Shown one piece after another: positions 1-3,700 of a stretch of DNA of 6,644 bases (positions are counted from its first letter, which is position 1; every line of letters starts with the position of its first letter). The position numbers and the translations under genes are program-made. Source of the DNA: Verrucomicrobiia bacterium (GTDB lineage: Bacteria > Verrucomicrobiota > Verrucomicrobiia > Limisphaerales > UBA11358); the NCBI GenBank assembly GCA_030044395.1, contig JASHVW010000162.1:1-6644 (forward strand), read 5' to 3'. The notes under the pieces are model-generated. The model was not told the origin of the DNA and made no database searches. It saw only the letters and a list, made by a program, of their open reading frames with translations.

Positions 1-370
1 CCGGCGCCATCAAAATCCTCGCCTCCGCATTCAACGCCAGCGCAATGCACGTCAGCGCGTCATCCGCGATCCCATGCGCCATCTTTGCAATGACGTTTGC
101 CGTCGCCGGGGCTATTAACAGCAAATCCGCTTCGTCCGCCAGCCGGATATGCGCCGGTTTCCACCCCTCTTCTTCGTCATAAAGGTCCGTCACCACCGGA
201 TGGCGCGTCAACGTCTTGAACGGCAGCGGCGTGATGAATCGCTGCGCGTCCGCCGTCATCACCACACGCACTTCGCACCCGGCTTTTGCCAGCAACAACG
301 CCAAATCCGCCGCCTTGTGCGCGGCGATCGAGCCGGTCACTCCGAGGACAATTTTATTTTCGCTGCTCAT
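1..370 (-). CDS. coaBC: Phosphopantothenoylcysteine decarboxylase / phosphopantothenate-cysteine ligase (CoaBC, Dfp), N-terminal part, cut by window edge
   Basis: Only the first 123 codons are present; the reading frame runs open off the left edge. The visible part is the flavin-binding CoaC domain. In the family it decarboxylates 4'-phosphopantothenoylcysteine to phosphopantetheine in cytosolic coenzyme A synthesis; the CoaB ligase domain, if present, lies outside. Seen in the sequence: the N-terminal GVTGSIAAHKA loop (residues 10-20), VVMTADAQRFI (36-46), the HIRLADEAD segment with His74, which matches the catalytic His75 of E. coli Dfp, and the FMN-binding APATANVIAKMAHGIADD run (87-104). 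The window ends just where the PxMNxxMW motif with the catalytic Asn should start. UbiX, a related flavoprotein, was considered, but the GSIAA and ATAN motifs fit CoaC. ATG at 370 is chosen because the motif follows at the usual distance. A GGAGA at 382-386, inside the end of gmk, lies 11 bases upstream, and the stop-to-start gap is 6 bases, so translation is probably coupled to gmk. Confidence 0.92.
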   Translation of the reverse strand, partial: MSSENKIVLGVTGSIAAHKAADLALLLAKAGCEVRVVMTADAQRFITPLPFKTLTRHPVVTDLYDEEEGWKPAHIRLADEADLLLIAPATANVIAKMAHGIADDALTCIALALNAEARILMAP

Positions 371-376
371 TCCAGA

Positions 377-1003
377 TTAAATCTCCGGCGCTCGCGACCG
401 CGCCACCCGCATCTTTTCGGCTTCAATGATTGCCAGCGTCCGGCGCAGGTCTTCGTGTTTGCTGCCGCTGATGAGAAGATAATCGAAATTCCGCCATTGC
501 GCGATCTCTTGTTTCGCCATGGCCACCCGCTTCCGAATCACCTCCGCCGAGTCCGCTCCCCGCCGTCTCAACCGCGCCTCAACTTCCGCCAGTGACGTCG
601 GCGTCAAAAAAATCGTCACCAGCGCCCGCTTCAATTCCGGCTCTTCCCCCGTCTTTTTGATTAAAGTGGCCGCCCCCTGCACGTCCACGTTCAGCAATAC
701 GTCTTTTCCCGCCCGCAGTTTTCCCAGTAATTCCCCCTTCAACAGCCCGTAGCTGTTCCCGTACACCGTCGCGTGCTCCAAAAAATTCCCGGCTTGAACC
801 CGCTTCAGAAAATCCTCCGCCTTCAAAAAATAATAATCCACCCCGTTGCGCTCGCCCTTCCTCGGCGCCCGGGTCGTGCACGTGATCGCCCGGACCATGT
901 TCCGCCGCGCGCGGATTAATTGGCGGCACAACGTCGTCTTCCCCCCGCCGGACGGCGCGGATATCAATATCAACAATGGATTCGGTTTCTCTTTGGCCAT
1001 CAT
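377..1003 (-). CDS. gmk: Guanylate kinase
   Basis: Cytosolic enzyme that transfers phosphate from ATP to GMP (or dGMP) to give GDP. At 208 residues it has the usual family length of about 205. Motifs in order: the P-loop SAPSGGGKTTL (residues 15-25; Ala in place of the first Walker A Gly is normal, as in E. coli), the GMP-binding block TTRAPRKGERNGVDYYF (43-59), FLEHATVYGNSYG (74-86) with the usual Glu and Tyr contacts, the LNVDVQGA strand (104-111), and the lid RLRRRGADSAEVIRKR (144-159). The C-terminal segment reads FDYLLISGS, where many homologues have a conserved Asn (YDyvivND); this is a mild divergence. Two ATG codons stand in tandem at 1003 and 1000, and either could be the start. The Shine-Dalgarno match is poor: an AGGA about 16 bases upstream and a GAGA closer in. 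It lies 26 bases downstream of yicC and 6 bases upstream of coaBC, in the usual housekeeping order. Confidence 0.96.
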   Translation of the reverse strand: MMAKEKPNPLLILISAPSGGGKTTLCRQLIRARRNMVRAITCTTRAPRKGERNGVDYYFLKAEDFLKRVQAGNFLEHATVYGNSYGLLKGELLGKLRAGKDVLLNVDVQGAATLIKKTGEEPELKRALVTIFLTPTSLAEVEARLRRRGADSAEVIRKRVAMAKQEIAQWRNFDYLLISGSKHEDLRRTLAIIEAEKMRVARSRAPEI

Positions 1004-1029
1004 CTGTCTCTGATCTGAATTCCTGCCGG

Positions 1030-1911
1030 TTATTCAACGTTTTGCACCTGCTCGCGGAATTTTTCCAGCTCCGACTTTAGCCGCACGACCTCGCGCGATA
1101 TGATCGCGTCGTTTCCCTTCGAGCCGATCGTATTGATTTCGCGGTTCATTTCCTGCGCCAAAAAGTCCAGCGTCCGTCCCACTGGCTCCCGCGCCTTGCG
1201 GCAATCCTCAAATTGCTGAAAATGACTCTGCATCCGCGTCAATTCCTCGGTGATGTCCGAACGGTCTGCGAACAAAACAATCTCCTTGGCCAACCGCTCA
1301 TCATCCGCCGTCGCGTTCTCGATTCCCGCGTTCTTGATGCGTTCCAGCAACTGCTTGCGGTAATTCTCCGCCGTCAACGGCGCCTGCTTTTGAATCCGTT
1401 CAACTGATTTTCGCATCGTGCCGATCCGCGCGGCCAGGTCCTGCATCAGGTGCGCGCCTTCCCTTTCCCGCATCTTCACGAGCGCCTCCAGCGCCTGCTT
1501 CAATGCCCGTTCCACCAGCGGCCAGATGTTTTCCGCCTCCACCAATTCCTCATCGCTCTGAAATACCCCCGGCGCCCGCAAAATCTGGTCCAGGGTAATT
1601 TCGCCGGACAATTTCAATTGCCGCGCCAGTTTCCCCAGCTCCGCCGCGTACGCCTCCGCCAGCCGTTTGTTGATATGCATCCGTGCCGATAGGTTGCCCT
1701 CGGTTGCATGAATGGAAATCCGCGCCGAAACCCGTCCGCGGGCCACCCGCGCGTTGATGGCGTCCCGCACCTGCGCTTCCAGCATTTCCAGCTCGCGCGG
1801 CAGGTTCACCGACACTTCCGATTGGCGGCGGTTCACCGCGCCCAGCTCAACGGTAATTTTAAAGCCATCCCGCGCGCACTCGCCGCGGCCATAGCCGGTC
1901 ATGGATTTCAT
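1030..1911 (-). CDS. yicC: YicC/YloC family endoribonuclease
   Basis: The protein has 293 residues, the usual family length. It starts with MKSMTGYGRGE, the hallmark YicC N-terminus. In the middle are VNLPRELEMLE and RGRVSARISI. It ends with the DUF1732-type C-terminal domain (about residues 208-293): DITEELTRMQSHFQQFEDC, then PVGRTLDFLAQEMNREINTI and GSKGNDAIISREVVRLKSE, finishing in the typical REQVQNVE. Studied members (E. coli YicC, B. subtilis YloC) are ring-forming RNA-cleaving proteins involved in RNA decay; the substrate here is unknown. The start is set at ATG 1911 because the family motif begins there. A GTG directly before it (1914) would add one Met. No good Shine-Dalgarno sits at the normal distance: a GGGGGA (1932-1937) is about 20 bases away and fits an out-of-frame ATG at 1921 better. 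ubiD ends 48 bases upstream and gmk starts 26 bases downstream. Family assignment is very secure; the exact reaction rests on homologues. Confidence 0.95.
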   Translation of the reverse strand: MKSMTGYGRGECARDGFKITVELGAVNRRQSEVSVNLPRELEMLEAQVRDAINARVARGRVSARISIHATEGNLSARMHINKRLAEAYAAELGKLARQLKLSGEITLDQILRAPGVFQSDEELVEAENIWPLVERALKQALEALVKMREREGAHLMQDLAARIGTMRKSVERIQKQAPLTAENYRKQLLERIKNAGIENATADDERLAKEIVLFADRSDITEELTRMQSHFQQFEDCRKAREPVGRTLDFLAQEMNREINTIGSKGNDAIISREVVRLKSELEKFREQVQNVE

Positions 1912-1959
1912 CACTGGACATGATGCGAAAATCCCCCGCTTCTGGCGAATAAATTCTTT

Positions 1960-3510
1960 TTATATGTGCCCGCCAAACATCGCGTCAATCTTCTTCCGCA
2001 CCGCCTCTTCCATCGAGATCAACGGCGGCCACGGCCGCTTGAACCCTTCCCCTGGCAGCTTCTTTGTGGCGTCAATTCCAAGCTTGCTCCCGCTCGCGAT
2101 TTCACTCGTTGCGTGGTCCAGCACGTCCGCCGGCCCCTTCGTAAAAATGCTGTCCCGTTGCGGGTCCGTGTTGGCGCACAGACGAAAGAGCACCTCGCTC
2201 GTCTTATGAACGTCCACGTCCGCATCCACCACCACAATGTATTTCGTGAACATCATCTGCCCCATCCCCCATAGCCCGTGCATGATTTTATACGCCTGCA
2301 TCGGATAGGTCTTCTTGATGCTGACAAAAACGAGATTGTGAAAGACGCCTTCCGCCGGCAGCGCCATGTCCACGATCTCCGGAAAATTCATCTTGAATAT
2401 CGGCAGGAACAATTTCACGCTCGCGCCCCCAATGTAAAAATCCTCCATCGGCGGCATCCCCACGATCGTCGCCGGGTACACCGCGTCCCGGCGATGCGTA
2501 ATGGCGGTGATGTGAAAAACCGGGTACGGCTCCGGTAGCGTGTAATACCCCGTGTGATCCCCGAACGGCCCTTCCTCGCGCAACGGCTCCGTCGGGTTAA
2601 CGTAGCCTTCAATCACGAAATCCGCATTGGCCGGAACCTCCAAATCGTTCGTCTCGCATTTCACCAGTTCAACGGATTTTTTCCGCAAATAACCCGCCAG
2701 CAAAAATTCATCCAACCCATCCGGTAACGGCGCCGTCGCCGCAAACGGAAACATCGGATCGCCCCCCAGGAACACGCTCACCGGCATCCGTGTGCCCGTT
2801 TCGTAATAACGCCGTCCATGCCGTGCCCCAACCTTCTGCAATTGCCAGTGCATCCCCGCCGTCTTCTCATCGTAAATCTGGATTCGATACATCCCCACGT
2901 TGCGCTCGCCCGTATCGGGGTCTTTCGTCACCACGCACGGCAGCGTGACGAACCGCCCCCCGTCCAGCGGCCAGCATTTCTGGATCGGCAATTTCAAAAG
3001 TGTGGGAAGCGCGCCTCCCTCGCCTCCGCTCGCTCCCGCTCCCCCGGTGGCAATATCCATCGCCTTCGGCCACGGTTCCTTGCGCGAAGCCGGTGCGTCG
3101 AATTGATGAATCACCTCCTTGCACGCGCCCGTCTTGACCATTTTGGGTTTCGCATGGCGCAAATCCAGCGCCTGCCCGAGGAGCTTGATCCCTTCCCTGA
3201 AACTCATTGGCGGCTTCGCCTTCATCAATGAACCCAGTTCGTTCGCCACTTCCTCAATCGAATCCGCGCCCATGCTCATCGCCATCCGGCGATGCGAACC
3301 CAGAGTGTTGATGGCTACTGGAAACGGCGAAGCGATGCCGTTCACCGTCGGCTTTTCGAACAATAACGCCTTGCCGCCGCCGGGCGATTTCATCTCGCGG
3401 TCGGCTATTTCCGTGATCTCCAGTTCGGTGGTGGCCGGCTGCGATATACGCTTCAATTCACCGGCGCGCTCAAGGGCGTTGATGAAATCACGAAAGGAAT
3501 CAAAAGCCAT
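1960..3510 (-). CDS. ubiD: UbiD family prenylated-FMN-dependent decarboxylase
   Basis: Members reversibly decarboxylate aromatic or unsaturated acids using prenylated FMN made by UbiX. The best-known role is removing the carboxyl group of polyprenyl-4-hydroxybenzoate in ubiquinone synthesis; in bacteria with the futalosine route a homologue acts in menaquinone synthesis. The substrate here cannot be read from the sequence. Seen: MAFDSFRDFINALERAGEL at the start, KLPIQKCWPLDGGRFVTLP (173-191), KDPDTGERNVGMYRIQIYD (196-214) with Asn204 and Arg209 at the metal/cofactor and catalytic positions, GMHW (His221), KCETNDLEVP (Glu286), and EGPFGDHTGYY (313-323). In that last motif, Glu313 and Asp318 correspond to the acid pair of fungal Fdc1; Asp in the second place is also seen in E. 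coli UbiD. The length of 516 exceeds the usual 485-497, owing to an extra segment at about residues 136-170. The upstream frame hits TAG with no alternative start between. The ribosome site is weak (GCGGG close to ATG). It heads the yicC-gmk-coaBC cluster. Confidence 0.93.
   Translation of the reverse strand: MAFDSFRDFINALERAGELKRISQPATTELEITEIADREMKSPGGGKALLFEKPTVNGIASPFPVAINTLGSHRRMAMSMGADSIEEVANELGSLMKAKPPMSFREGIKLLGQALDLRHAKPKMVKTGACKEVIHQFDAPASRKEPWPKAMDIATGGAGASGGEGGALPTLLKLPIQKCWPLDGGRFVTLPCVVTKDPDTGERNVGMYRIQIYDEKTAGMHWQLQKVGARHGRRYYETGTRMPVSVFLGGDPMFPFAATAPLPDGLDEFLLAGYLRKKSVELVKCETNDLEVPANADFVIEGYVNPTEPLREEGPFGDHTGYYTLPEPYPVFHITAITHRRDAVYPATIVGMPPMEDFYIGGASVKLFLPIFKMNFPEIVDMALPAEGVFHNLVFVSIKKTYPMQAYKIMHGLWGMGQMMFTKYIVVVDADVDVHKTSEVLFRLCANTDPQRDSIFTKGPADVLDHATSEIASGSKLGIDATKKLPGEGFKRPWPPLISMEEAVRKKIDAMFGGHI
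3001..3105 (-). other. In-frame insertion within ubiD, Gly/Ala-rich at its C-terminal end
   Basis: Codons for about residues 136-170 of UbiD. The family normally passes quickly from the ACKEVI strand to the KLPIQKCWP strand through a short linker. Here about 35 residues intervene, ending in the low-complexity stretch ATGGAGASGGEGGALPT. The gene's reading frame and all flanking motifs stay intact, so the protein is probably functional with a surface loop. Boundaries are estimated from memory of family sequences, not from an alignment. Confidence 0.55.
3029..3056 (+). repeat. Short repeat copy inside ubiD, matching one end of the intergenic palindromic element
   Basis: Read on the plus strand this stretch matches the minus strand of 3616-3643. 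I count 23 identical positions over about 28 aligned columns with two single-base gaps: both start CTCGCTC, then have CGC, a C-run, GG and GCAAT. It lies inside the extra segment of UbiD. The G/C-rich part could converge by chance, but the match continues through the less biased GCAAT. Whether it belongs to a genome-wide repeat family cannot be seen from this window. Confidence 0.4.
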
Positions 3511-3595
3511 ATGCCCGCGAAACTGACAGAAAATCCCGCCGCTGGCAATGCGGCAGAAAATCCTCTATAGCCTCCGCTTTGTAATCACCCGCAGT

Positions 3596-3640
3596 TCTAC
3601 AGATCATACATTATCAGATTGCTCCGGGGGGTGCGAGAGC
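3596..3640 (-). promoter_or_regulatory. Possible promoter region for ubiD-yicC-gmk-coaBC
   Basis: This is the only AT-rich patch in the 190-base gap upstream of ubiD. On the minus strand it holds two -10-like hexamers, GATAAT (3610-3615) and TATGAT (3603-3608), about 93-100 bases before the ubiD start codon. Neither has a convincing -35 box at 16-18 bases, where the sequence is C-rich. The call is an inference from position and composition. Confidence 0.25.
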
Positions 3641-3700
3641 GAGTGGCGATACGAAAGCGGCGTCCCCCGTATCAGCCTTCGTGGTTGCCGCCGCACTCCC
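3627..3700. repeat. Intergenic palindromic element (nested inverted repeat)
   Basis: The element ends directly at the stop codon of the DUF2339 gene (3701-3703). Outer arms 3627-3635 and 3692-3700 pair at 8 of 9 positions (GGGGGTGCG against CGCACTCCC). Inner arms GGCGATACG (3645-3653) and CGTATC plus GCC (3668-3677) pair over nine bases with one bulged A. Two alternative pairings use the same bases: ACGAAAGC (3651-3658) with GCCTTCGT (3675-3682), 7 of 8; and GCGGCG (3657-3662) with CGCCGC (3689-3694), perfect. No T-run follows on the minus strand, so it is not a standard intrinsic terminator, though it could protect or end the upstream transcript. Its compact palindromic form resembles REP-type intergenic repeats. 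Confidence 0.65.

Noticed and set aside
374..384. AGATT-T-AATCT small palindrome at the gmk/coaBC junction
   Set aside because: Five-base arms with a one-base loop cannot form a hairpin and are expected by chance.
579..1037. Second minus-strand frame of 152 codons across gmk
   Set aside because: It overlaps guanylate kinase in another frame, and its composition is Arg/Gly/Glu-rich as expected for a shadow.
3627..3700. The palindrome as a standard intrinsic terminator or CRISPR repeat
   Set aside because: There is no T-run after the hairpin on the minus strand, and no second repeat with regular spacing exists for a CRISPR array.
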